Shown here piece by piece: positions 53,447 to 61,950 of a DNA stretch of 64,000 nucleotides (the first letter of the stretch is position 1; every line of letters begins with the position of its first letter). The position numbers and the translations under genes were made by a program. The stretch spans positions 1 through 64,000 of the forward strand of contig JAMCWR010000003.1 of NCBI GenBank assembly GCA_023480665.1, given 5' to 3'. Origin of the DNA: Gammaproteobacteria bacterium (lineage in GTDB: Bacteria > Pseudomonadota > Gammaproteobacteria > UBA9339). The notes below the pieces were generated by a model. The model made no database searches. It was given only the letters and a program-made list of their open reading frames with translations, and was not told the origin of the DNA.

Positions 53447-54187
53447 ATGGATCGACAGCCAATTATTCAAGTGCAAAAATTAGTAGCTCGCTACGACAGT
53501 AGAACTATTCTGGAGAATATCAGTTTTGATATTTATCCTGGCGAAATTTTTATGATCATTGGCGGCTCTGGTTGTGGTAAAACTACTTTACTTAATCATA
53601 TGATTGGTCTGCTAGACCCGTACGCAGGAAATGTAATAGTTGAGGGCCTCGGTATAACTAATGCAACTGCCGATGAACGCTTAGCCGTTTTAAGGAGAGT
53701 TGGGGTGCTTTACCAAAGCGGTGCTTTATTCGGTTCAATGACACTACTTGGAAATGTGCAATTGCCACTTGAAGAATTAACTGAATTACCTAAGGATGCA
53801 ATTAAAGAAATAGCACAAAATAAATTAAAGATGGTCGGTCTCGGTGAATTTGGGGATTATATGCCAGCAGAAGTTAGCGGCGGTATGCAAAAACGCGCGG
53901 CCATTGCCAGAGCCATGGCGCTTGATCCTAGTATTTTATTTTTAGATGAGCCATCGGCAGGGTTAGATCCGATTATCGCCTCAGAACTTGATCAGCTTAT
54001 AGTAAGCCTATCACATACACTTGGCATTACGTTTGTGATTATTTCCCATGATCTTGAAAGTATCTATAATATTGCAGAGCGAGTAATCTTGTTGCACCAA
54101 GGACAAATTATTGCTAGCGGTGATCCGCATCAAATGCAGCAGCATAGCAATCCATTTGTCAGAAAATTTTTTGAGCGAAGGGTATAG
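53447..54187 (+). CDS. MlaF-type ABC ATPase for lipid transport
   Basis: The 246-residue ATPase has Walker A GGSGCGKTT (near 38-46), Q-loop LYQSGALFGSMT, signature VSGGMQKRAAIARA, Walker B SILFLDEPSAGLDP and H-loop VIISHD. The LYQSGALF and SGGMQKR wording is specific to the MlaF/Mkl group that powers MCE transporters. It starts 3 bp after the permease stop. Confidence 0.95.
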   Translation: MDRQPIIQVQKLVARYDSRTILENISFDIYPGEIFMIIGGSGCGKTTLLNHMIGLLDPYAGNVIVEGLGITNATADERLAVLRRVGVLYQSGALFGSMTLLGNVQLPLEELTELPKDAIKEIAQNKLKMVGLGEFGDYMPAEVSGGMQKRAAIARAMALDPSILFLDEPSAGLDPIIASELDQLIVSLSHTLGITFVIISHDLESIYNIAERVILLHQGQIIASGDPHQMQQHSNPFVRKFFERRV

Positions 54188-54196
54188 GTATAATAA

Positions 54197-54994
54197 ATGA
54201 CAACTAGAAATTTAGAAGCAAACTATTTTAAAATTGGTTTTTTTGTGTTAATTGGAATTAGTGTAATTATTTTGGCACTACTTGCATTTGGCTCAAGCAA
54301 ATTATTGCGCCGCACAGTTTATATTGAAACCTATTTTGACGAATCGATTCAGGGAATAACAGAAGGTTCACCGGTAAAGTACCGCGGCCTACAAATTGGC
54401 TACGTAAAAGAAATTGCTTTTACTAATGAAATATACCATAAAAATGAAATAACTAGCCCACGCTTACACAGCCGTTCTATCTATGTAAAAATTGCTATTA
54501 CTTCTAAATTATTTACGCACCTAAATAAAGATGAGCTTGAGCGATTGCTAACCGATGAAGTTGCTTCAGGATTGCGCGTGAAACTCGAAGCGCAAGGGTT
54601 AACTGGCATAACTTATTTAGAATTTAATTATGTCGATCCAAAAAATAATCCGCCACCGGAAATCAGTTGGAAGCCGGAATATTTCTTTGTGCCTTCTGCC
54701 ACCAGCACCTTCAATATGCTAAGCAAAAGCATGCGCGACGTATTTTTGAAGTTAAAAGATGTCGATTTAAAAGGCTTAACAACTAGTATTGAAGATGCGG
54801 CACATTCAGTATCGAGCTTCTCACATAAAGCTGAAGACTTCTTTGATCACAATGATTTACCACTTGAAACAACCCTGTGGAATTTAAAAAATGTTTCGGA
54901 TAATTTACGTATTCTTTCTGAACAATTAAATTTTTATCCTACTGAAATTATTTTTGGTAAAGAACCGCCATTATTTGACCCGAGTAAACTCTAA
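54197..54994 (+). CDS. MCE-domain substrate-binding protein (MlaD/PqiB type)
   Basis: The 265-residue protein is anchored by one N-terminal helix (residues about 12-33) and has an MCE domain near 38-160: YIETYFDESIQGITEGSPVKYRGLQIGYV is the hallmark. A C-terminal helical part follows. The MCE domain is longer than that of E. coli MlaD and resembles the type paired with PqiC-like lipoproteins. It would form the periplasmic ring of the lipid transporter. It lies 9 bp after the ATPase gene. Confidence 0.92.
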   Translation: MTTRNLEANYFKIGFFVLIGISVIILALLAFGSSKLLRRTVYIETYFDESIQGITEGSPVKYRGLQIGYVKEIAFTNEIYHKNEITSPRLHSRSIYVKIAITSKLFTHLNKDELERLLTDEVASGLRVKLEAQGLTGITYLEFNYVDPKNNPPPEISWKPEYFFVPSATSTFNMLSKSMRDVFLKLKDVDLKGLTTSIEDAAHSVSSFSHKAEDFFDHNDLPLETTLWNLKNVSDNLRILSEQLNFYPTEIIFGKEPPLFDPSKL

Positions 54995-54995
54995 A

Positions 54996-55625
54996 ATGAA
55001 AAAGACAATGCTAAAAGCTAGAAAATTATTTATTTTGCTTTGTGGTTTAAGTTGTTTGCTATTAGTTTCTGGTTGCTTTTCGGTAAAACATATTGACCGT
55101 AAGCAATATCTTCTAGATGTAAAAAATTTCCCCGCAAAAAAAGCGCCAAAATGCGCCTGTATTTTAGAAATTAACCAATTAACTGCAACACCACCATTTG
55201 ATCAACTTAGTTTTATTTATCGCATCAGCGATACACAATATATCACTGATTTTTACCATAGCTTTTTAGTTGCCCCAACCCAGCAATTAAGCGGGCTCTT
55301 AACAAATCGTCTCTATGCAACCGGACACATAAAGCAATTGGCATTTACAAGCTCGCATTATAAACTTTATCCAAAACTTACGAAATTTTATGCTGACTAT
55401 CGCGACCGCAATCATCCAAAAGCAATAATCGCCATGCAAATTATGCTAAGCAAAGAAACAAAAAGCACACAAGCAATTTTGCTTGATAAAAATTTTATTG
55501 TGCAAGTGCCAATCCAAGAGAAAAATTCAGATTGCTTACTTGCCGCCTGGAACAAAGGTGTTGCAACTATTCTCGCTGCTGAAACTAAGGCAATCACTAC
55601 TGCTTTAGCCAAAGCTGGTTGCTAA
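54996..55625 (+). CDS. PqiC-like ABC-transport auxiliary lipoprotein
   Basis: This roughly 209-residue lipoprotein has a signal peptide ending LLVSGC. The mature domain fits the ABC_trans_aux (PqiC/LptO-type) family: ILEINQLTATPPFDQLSFIYRISDTQYITDFYHSFLVAPTQQLSGLL is characteristic, with the YR and P-Q-L blocks. It probably sits in the outer membrane and receives lipid from the MCE protein. The ATG at 54996 lies 1 bp after the MCE stop codon. The four genes therefore form one complete export-type set, without MlaA or MlaC nearby. Confidence 0.88.
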   Translation: MKKTMLKARKLFILLCGLSCLLLVSGCFSVKHIDRKQYLLDVKNFPAKKAPKCACILEINQLTATPPFDQLSFIYRISDTQYITDFYHSFLVAPTQQLSGLLTNRLYATGHIKQLAFTSSHYKLYPKLTKFYADYRDRNHPKAIIAMQIMLSKETKSTQAILLDKNFIVQVPIQEKNSDCLLAAWNKGVATILAAETKAITTALAKAGC

Positions 55626-55655
55626 TATTGTGTGACGCATACGGATAAATTAATA

Positions 55656-56318
55656 ATGACTAAAAAATCAGCTTTTATTATTGGGATTGTGGGCGCAACT
55701 GGTAGCGGTAAATCGATGTTTTCGAAAATGTTGTCTGATCATTTTGAAGGAAAGGTAGTGCATATTTCTTCCGATATGTATTATAAGGATCAGTCGACTA
55801 AACCGCTGGCAAAACGTATTTTGTCCAATATGGACCGACCACAAGCAGTTGATTTTTCTTTGCTCATCAAACATCTGAAAAACCTAATTAAAGGAAGATG
55901 TATTGAACAACCAATTTTTGATTTTGCCACCCACACCCGCAAAAAAAGAAAAATTATTGTAGAGCCAAAATCAGTAATCATTATTGAAGGTTTATTGCTT
56001 TTAGCAGACAAAAAATTACGAGATTTTTTTGATTTAAAAATTTACATTGAGGTAGATGACGATCTAAGATTAGCTCGCAGAATTAAGCGTGACGTTGAAG
56101 AAAAAAGAAGTAAATCACTTGAAATGGCAATTGCGCAATATTTAGTTTCAGCTCGCCCCATGCATAAATTATTTGTTGAGCCACAAAAAGACTTAGCTAA
56201 CATTATTGTCCCATGGAATAAAATGGACCAAGAGGCTGTCGACACTATTTCTGCACGTATCCGTGAAATGTTGCGGATTAAAGGCTATATAAATAATCAT
56301 AATAATATGAAATGTTAG
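55656..56318 (+). CDS. udk: Uridine kinase
   Basis: Udk phosphorylates uridine and cytidine in pyrimidine salvage. The roughly 220-residue product has a P-loop GIVGATGSGKSMFSKML, the substrate region HISSDMYYKD, VIIIEGLLLLADKKLRDFFDLKIYIE (Walker B) and RLARRIKRDVEEKRS. E. coli Udk is 213 residues. The ATG at 55656 is chosen; a GTG at 55632 would add eight unconserved residues. Confidence 0.93.
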   Translation: MTKKSAFIIGIVGATGSGKSMFSKMLSDHFEGKVVHISSDMYYKDQSTKPLAKRILSNMDRPQAVDFSLLIKHLKNLIKGRCIEQPIFDFATHTRKKRKIIVEPKSVIIIEGLLLLADKKLRDFFDLKIYIEVDDDLRLARRIKRDVEEKRSKSLEMAIAQYLVSARPMHKLFVEPQKDLANIIVPWNKMDQEAVDTISARIREMLRIKGYINNHNNMKC

Positions 56319-56329
56319 TAATTAGCCAA

Positions 56330-57553
56330 CTAAAGTAATACAGCGCCCACAAAATAAGCAATTGCCGATAAAAAAATCGGCAGTAAAATATTTATATTTG
56401 CCAATTCACTAACCATAAAACCGGTAAGAAAAAAGGCAATGCTAGCAACAGCAGCAATTCCGCCCATAACTTTGCCCTGCTCTGATTTACTAACTGCATT
56501 CGACGTTAATGCCAAAAAACTGCCATATGAAAGTATTTCAATCACTGCAAAAATAAATGTAAGCATCCAAATCAATTGCACACGATTTGTAAGACCCATA
56601 ATCACCACAATAACCCCAGCAATTACTAAGCTATAAAAAACAATCTGTTTTAAAGTAAATAATTTCAGAACGGTTTTTTGAATAAATAACACTGTGATTA
56701 CATTGCCAATGCCAATCATGATCATGAACATGCCGATAGTATGGGTTTCTTGGTGAAATTTTTCTGATAACACCAAAGGAACTGCAGCTAAAAACACCCA
56801 CCAGGCTAGGCTCATTACAAAAAACAATAACCCCAGCTTTCGCACTCTAGGGTCATTATAAATAAATACAAACGCAGAAAAAACCTTGCGTAAATGCATT
56901 CTAGCTACTTGTCTTGGTACAAATGTTTCCTTAAAAGCAACTGCGACTAATAATGCATTAACTAACGCAAAGATTCCTGCAATCAAAAATGGTGTCGATA
57001 AATTAAACCAGGAAATATATTTTTCTTCAGTGGTAAAACTAGAAATGATTGGGCCGACTATAAACCCAAGCGCCAAAGCCAAACTAATCCAACCCATGTT
57101 TCTGGCTTTAGTTTCTGTGGTACTAATATCAGCAGTTGCAGCATTTGCAATGTCGTAACTACCTGAAAAAAATCCCGAAAAAATTCTAACCAAAAGAAAT
57201 ATAGTTAAACTATGTATATGTATAGCTACAACAGAAAAAAAGTAACAAAGCGCCACTGCAAGTAAACATAACAAGAGGATTTTCTTCCGACCAAATTTAT
57301 CAGATAATTCACCTAAAAATGGTGTGCCAAAAAACATGCCGATTGGAAAAACCGATAAATACAACCCATAGAAAAAGTGACGTAAATTTATACCAGTTGT
57401 CAACCCAAGGATTGGGCTAGATTTTGCAATAAAAAGCCCAGGCAAAATTGGTAAAACCAAACCAAGCCCCATCACCTCGATAATAACGATCAGCATTAAA
57501 ACTAATAATGCTAATTTTGAATTTTTTGGTTGAACATTAATCATGTTATGCAT
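56330..57553 (-). CDS. MFS transporter, TetA/DHA-like
   Basis: This 407-residue protein has about twelve helices. Motif A is GELSDKFGRKKILLL, and the N-terminal LVLPILPGLF and the FSGSYDIANAATADIS segment (helix 5 region) are typical of tetracycline-resistance-like drug/H+ antiporters. The substrate is unknown. It is divergent from a cupin gene, with an 11-bp inverted repeat between them, so the two may share a regulator. Tandem starts are possible at 57553 and 57544. Confidence 0.87.
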   Translation of the reverse strand: MHNMINVQPKNSKLALLVLMLIVIIEVMGLGLVLPILPGLFIAKSSPILGLTTGINLRHFFYGLYLSVFPIGMFFGTPFLGELSDKFGRKKILLLCLLAVALCYFFSVVAIHIHSLTIFLLVRIFSGFFSGSYDIANAATADISTTETKARNMGWISLALALGFIVGPIISSFTTEEKYISWFNLSTPFLIAGIFALVNALLVAVAFKETFVPRQVARMHLRKVFSAFVFIYNDPRVRKLGLLFFVMSLAWWVFLAAVPLVLSEKFHQETHTIGMFMIMIGIGNVITVLFIQKTVLKLFTLKQIVFYSLVIAGVIVVIMGLTNRVQLIWMLTFIFAVIEILSYGSFLALTSNAVSKSEQGKVMGGIAAVASIAFFLTGFMVSELANINILLPIFLSAIAYFVGAVLL

Positions 57554-57568
57554 AGAACAATTCTACCC

Positions 57569-57652
57569 TTCTATCTCGGACACGGCTAGTTTGAAAAAAA
57601 ATTAGTATAATCACAATACTTTTTTGTTAAACTATGCGTACCCGAGATAGAA
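57569..57652. promoter_or_regulatory. Inverted repeat between divergent MFS and cupin genes
   Basis: TTCTATCTCGG (57569-57579) and CCGAGATAGAA (57642-57652) are perfect reverse complements 62 bp apart. A TATAAT hexamer at 57606-57611, preceded by TAG, lies between them. The pair could be two half-sites for a looping regulator acting on both genes. Confidence 0.4.
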
Positions 57653-57685
57653 TGTTAAAACAACGATAACATTTGGAGAAAAAAT

Positions 57686-58015
57686 ATGCACTTTTTTGAT
57701 TGGAACAAAATCGACTTTAAACTAGTTAGAAAAGGAGTTTGGTATAAAACAATCCGCGGTAAAAATATGCAATTATTTTATATAAAATTAGAGCCGGGAC
57801 AATTCACCGATCACAACCATCCACATGAACAAATGGGATATGTTCTTGGTGGGGAAATTGAATTAACTATTGGCCCTGAGAAAAAAATATGTAAAGCAGG
57901 TGAAGCTTATTATATACCAAGTAACATTCAACATGGGTTTAAAACACTGGGCAATAAATGTGCAGAATATATAGATATATTTAGCCCAACAAAAGAAGAA
58001 CACAGCAAGTTGTAA
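57686..58015 (+). CDS. Small cupin-domain protein
   Basis: The 109-residue single cupin has motif 1 DHNHPHEQMGYVLGGEIEL (His residues and Glu for metal) and motif 2 YYIPSNIQHGFKTL. The family is widespread and functionally mixed (isomerases, dioxygenases, sensors), so no reaction is assigned. It has a TTGGAGA ribosome-binding site and is divergent from the MFS gene. Confidence 0.85.
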   Translation: MHFFDWNKIDFKLVRKGVWYKTIRGKNMQLFYIKLEPGQFTDHNHPHEQMGYVLGGEIELTIGPEKKICKAGEAYYIPSNIQHGFKTLGNKCAEYIDIFSPTKEEHSKL

Positions 58016-58115
58016 CATTTTTAAACGCTTTAAAAAGATTGAATATAATCTTTGCATAAGATTTTCCCATTAAATAAAGCAAATTTTTAAAAATGCTTGG
58101 AAGAAAAACCATATC

Positions 58116-58143
58116 TTGTGATACTATTTGTATAGAATATAAT
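58116..58143 (+). promoter_or_regulatory. Promoter candidate for the second barrel/beta-helix protein
   Basis: TTGTGA is separated by 16 bp from TATAAT (58138-58143). It is about 73 bp upstream of the start codon at 58217, and a further TTGACA lies in the leader near 58191. Confidence 0.5.
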
Positions 58144-58216
58144 TTTTGGACCACATAGACCCCATATGAGAAATATCGGATTCAATAAATTGACAAAAGT
58201 ACTGCGGGATTACTAG

Positions 58217-60943
58217 ATGCGTAAACAAATACTATCATTAACGTTCGGTTTATTTAGTTATTCGCTTGTTGCCCAGTCTGCAGTTGCAGATTTAAATAAA
58301 ACTGCTATAACGCTTTGGGGTTTTAGCGGCGCAGAAACCGCTAGCGAGCTGCAACTTTTATCGCCACTCATTTTAGACCAGGATTTTGTTTTTTTTGGTG
58401 GTGGCGAAGGCAGGCTTGCAGCAAACAAAGGTTGGCTTTTAGGAATTGGTGGTGGCTTAAGAAAAATTATTAAGTCACAGATTTATGGTGGCTATGTTTT
58501 CGCCGATTTTAATAACGCACCAGGTAATAATAAATTTTGGGTGATTTCGCCCGGTTTTGAAAGCTTTGGCGAAAATTGGGAAGGACGAGTGAATGGGTAC
58601 ATCCCTTTAAAAGATAGAATTTACTCCTCGTCAGTAGATCTTGCTGAAAATTTTGGCATCTATAAATATGAAGATTTTATTACTTCTCCGCATACAATCT
58701 ATGATCATCTTCTTCAGGATGTCACTGAACCAGCAATAGGTTTTGATGCTGAAATTGGTCGCGCGGTGCCGCATATCGCGGGGTTAAAACTTTTTGTTGG
58801 CGGATATTATTTTCATACTCGTGACTTTTCAAATATTACTGGTTGCACAGCACGTATTAGTTATCAGCTTAATCGCTATACCGCATTTGAACTTCGTGAT
58901 AAATACGATAATGCGAAAAAAAATCAATTTTTAATCGGTGTAAAATTTACCCTAGGTGGCTTACGTGCAAAAAATGACAGCAAGCCTAATGTAGAATTAT
59001 CAGAGCGGCTGCTTGATCCAATTGAACATAATTTTGCTGTCTCCGGGAACGGTAATAGCGTGCCTTTAAAACGTGATTTTTTAGATACTCACCAAGTTGT
59101 TAAAGTTAAGGATCATGTTTGGTATTTCGACGCTCTCGGCAGTTCAGGAGTAAATGGCATTGCTGGCGATGGCACTTTTTTACATCCATTCTCGGGAATA
59201 GATGCAGTAACCTTAAGTAAAATTCAAAATGACCAGACTTTTGGTGGTGCATATGCAAATTTTTATTTTAATGGCAACAATGCATATCGCTTAAATGGAT
59301 TTACAAACCAGCGCTTTACTTTACCAGCTAATTACAATATTTATGGCAGAACCACTAATTACTTATTGCCAGCCACAGCAAATTTGCGCCCAACATTTAT
59401 TGGCGGGCTTGATCTTTATGGAAATAATAATTTAGAAGCAATTGCATTGAAAAACGATGGCACCCAAGACGCTGGCATTTTAATTGTAAATAACAATGAT
59501 GTGCGCAATGTTTTTTTAAATAATGTTTTGGTCGGAGAAAACAATTCTCATTTTGGCTATACCTTAGGCGTGAATGGGCAAAGCTCAACTATATTAACTC
59601 TTGCTAACTCTACAATTTATGGTTATAGCAGTGATCCAACAAAATCTGGGAATGGGATTGTCATCAATGGCGGCACTATCAATTTTCTTAATAACAATAT
59701 TATCAGCGGTAATGCAGAATTTAAGAATATAAATTATAACACCAACCAACCAGAGTTTAGCTTTGGCAATGGTCTTGTTGCAAATAACGCAACAATTTCT
59801 GTACTTGGTAATCATAATGTTATTAGCGGAAACTCAGTCGTCGACAATATTGCTTTGCAGAATATGACAGTAACTTGGGCAAGTGGTACTGGTGTGGTTG
59901 CTGACAGTGCGCATATTATTATTAGCGGCAATGACAATACATTTTCCGGAAAAGTAGTAACTACTAATGCAACTAGTAGTGGTACAGCAAATGTGCAATG
60001 GTTTGGCGGTAGTAGTTTTTTAGGTAACGGCGCAAATTTCGCAATTAGCGGTAGAGGCAATAGGTTTTCTGGATCAGCACAAGCAAATAATATAAACGTT
60101 ACTAGTGGTGCTGCCGTCGCTTTGGTTTATGGTAATGCGATTATGGGAAATGGCGCTAAATTTAATATTAGTGGCAGAGGTAATTCATTTTCTGGTTCTG
60201 CTACACTAAATAATGCTAATATTAATAACAATGCAGTTATCGCTTGGATTTTTGGTAACAGCATTATGGGTAATGGCGCCAACTTTAGCATTAGTGGTAG
60301 CGGTAATTCGTTTTCCGGCATTGCTTCTTCAGAAAACACCAGCATTGATAATCATTCCATTGCTGCCTGGATTTTTGGCAACAGCATTATGGGTAATGGC
60401 GCTACTTTTAATATCAGCGGTAGTGGCAATACATTTTCTGGGAAAGATGAAACAAATACCGCTAAATTTGCCCATGATGCAGTTGTGGTGATGTTTAATG
60501 GCAATGCCCTGATAGCAAACGGAGCCAAGATTAACCTTCTTGGTAGCAATAATATTTTTTCCGGAACAATGCAGAGCGATAACACTTATACCACAAATGC
60601 TGCTGAAGTTACTTGGAATGGCGGAAATGGATTGATTGCTGGAGGCGGCGCAATAAATATTGTTGGTAATAATAATAACTTTACTGGTGATTTGCGGATT
60701 ATTAATCATAATACAGATGGCACAGCGAATAATACTTGGACTGGCGGCGATGGGATATTTGCCAATGGCGCAATGATAAATTTCATCGGCAACCTAAACA
60801 AAGCTATTGGGCATGCATCTAGCGATAAAAAACTTGATCCGGCCGATCACAATTATTTTTCTGCTGGCTATGGCCTGTTTGCGCACGGCGCAGAAATAAA
60901 CGACTTTGGATATGCAAATTATTTCTCCTCTATTTATAAATAA
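58217..60943 (+). CDS. Surface protein: barrel domain plus beta-helix with about eleven 41-residue repeats
   Basis: The 908-residue protein has a signal peptide ending near VAQSAVA. Residues about 30-255 form an outer-membrane barrel-like domain (GIGGGLRKIIKSQIYGGYVFADF, ending FLIGVKFTLGG), followed by a linker region with IYGRTTNYLLPA. From about residue 486 to the end there are about eleven tandem repeats of 41 residues. The best-conserved core is (A/N)-x-F-x-ISG-x-GN-x-FSG with GN-x-IMGNGA at the junction, as in right-handed beta-helices. It is paralogous to the protein at 27418-29769 in barrel and linker. Barrel-first order suggests an inverse-autotransporter-like adhesin. Confidence 0.84.
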   Translation: MRKQILSLTFGLFSYSLVAQSAVADLNKTAITLWGFSGAETASELQLLSPLILDQDFVFFGGGEGRLAANKGWLLGIGGGLRKIIKSQIYGGYVFADFNNAPGNNKFWVISPGFESFGENWEGRVNGYIPLKDRIYSSSVDLAENFGIYKYEDFITSPHTIYDHLLQDVTEPAIGFDAEIGRAVPHIAGLKLFVGGYYFHTRDFSNITGCTARISYQLNRYTAFELRDKYDNAKKNQFLIGVKFTLGGLRAKNDSKPNVELSERLLDPIEHNFAVSGNGNSVPLKRDFLDTHQVVKVKDHVWYFDALGSSGVNGIAGDGTFLHPFSGIDAVTLSKIQNDQTFGGAYANFYFNGNNAYRLNGFTNQRFTLPANYNIYGRTTNYLLPATANLRPTFIGGLDLYGNNNLEAIALKNDGTQDAGILIVNNNDVRNVFLNNVLVGENNSHFGYTLGVNGQSSTILTLANSTIYGYSSDPTKSGNGIVINGGTINFLNNNIISGNAEFKNINYNTNQPEFSFGNGLVANNATISVLGNHNVISGNSVVDNIALQNMTVTWASGTGVVADSAHIIISGNDNTFSGKVVTTNATSSGTANVQWFGGSSFLGNGANFAISGRGNRFSGSAQANNINVTSGAAVALVYGNAIMGNGAKFNISGRGNSFSGSATLNNANINNNAVIAWIFGNSIMGNGANFSISGSGNSFSGIASSENTSIDNHSIAAWIFGNSIMGNGATFNISGSGNTFSGKDETNTAKFAHDAVVVMFNGNALIANGAKINLLGSNNIFSGTMQSDNTYTTNAAEVTWNGGNGLIAGGGAINIVGNNNNFTGDLRIINHNTDGTANNTWTGGDGIFANGAMINFIGNLNKAIGHASSDKKLDPADHNYFSAGYGLFAHGAEINDFGYANYFSSIYK

Positions 60944-61079
60944 CATGAATTAGCATCAGCTTCATCTAAAAACTATTCTTGACTTTCAAACTCGACTTAC
61001 TTCAAAATAGCATGATGTAATATTTTGAATATTTTCAAATCTTAGCCTTAAAACCTTAATTTTAAATGGGGATTTAAAC

Positions 61080-61904
61080 TTGAAATTTAAAGCATCAACA
61101 ATTTTTGTCTGCGGTTTTTTTCTTTACACCATGGGAGCATATGCTGCTCAAAAAGAATTTAGCGATACTACGCTAAATAAACCATATCTAAGCTTTGAAT
61201 CTGGCTGTGCATTTTCACTGCCGGGCAATCTTGATGTTTCAGAAAGCAAAAACCCTGCTTCAGGTTTCGTATGGGATCATTCTAATGACGGGTGGAATAA
61301 CCGCTTAGGCAATAGCGTTATTTTTGGTATCAATTTCGGTTACAACATTTCAAAATTGCTTTCACTTGAATTAGCTTATAACTATCGCCCCTCATTTAAG
61401 TATGAAAAATTGCAGACCGTGTATGCGTCAAGCTCCATTGGCACTCGTATTCGTCACTTTGATTTAGATGATCACACGTTGATGCTAAATGGTATTTTTC
61501 ATGTCGCAACACTTTCAACTGATTTACTAAACTTTCGCGAACGCACAGGAATTGAGCCATTTATAAACTTAGGTGTCGGTGTAGCAAGAAATACTATCAG
61601 CAATTTTCATGGAATTAGTGTAGACAAACAACCTGGGTTAATTTTTAGCAAAATGATAGATAACACTAACTACAGTTTTGCTGGGCAAGCAGGCGGCGGA
61701 CTAAATATTATTTTTAATCCAAGTTGGTCAATGAAAGTTGGTTATCGTTTCCTTTATGCTGGGAAATTTAAAACTCAAGATTATGTTACTGATGATCCTG
61801 ATGGCCAGCATACAGGCATTCCGGGTTCTGGGAATTCTGCAAATCCCTGGAGCGGGACACTACAAACTAACGAAGCTTATGCGAGTTTATCTTATACTTG
61901 GTAA
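61080..61904 (+). CDS. Outer-membrane beta-barrel protein (surface-antigen type)
   Basis: The 274-residue protein has a signal peptide (cleavage near AYAA-QK) and alternating strands ending in an aromatic residue: the last residues are YASLSYTW, a typical terminal barrel strand. GINFGYNISKLLSLELAYNYRPSF and GGLNIIFNPSWSMKVGYRFLYAGKF are strand pairs like those of the OmpA-type/Msp2 (P44) opacity-like barrels. It starts at a TTG with GGGGATTT well placed upstream; no ATG lies near. It lies 136 bp after the repeat-rich surface protein, possibly expressed together with it. Confidence 0.83.
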   Translation: MKFKASTIFVCGFFLYTMGAYAAQKEFSDTTLNKPYLSFESGCAFSLPGNLDVSESKNPASGFVWDHSNDGWNNRLGNSVIFGINFGYNISKLLSLELAYNYRPSFKYEKLQTVYASSSIGTRIRHFDLDDHTLMLNGIFHVATLSTDLLNFRERTGIEPFINLGVGVARNTISNFHGISVDKQPGLIFSKMIDNTNYSFAGQAGGGLNIIFNPSWSMKVGYRFLYAGKFKTQDYVTDDPDGQHTGIPGSGNSANPWSGTLQTNEAYASLSYTW

Positions 61905-61950
61905 TCTTTTAATTTTATTGTCAGTTGTCAAATTTGGCCCCTAACATACT

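Noticed and set aside
59594-60709. Several antisense frames opposite the beta-helix repeats
   Set aside because: They recur with the repeat period and are by-products of the repeated coding sequence, not genes.
59673-60943. Repeat array considered as a CRISPR
   Set aside because: The period is 123 bp, in frame within a large protein, with no conserved short repeat plus unique spacers.
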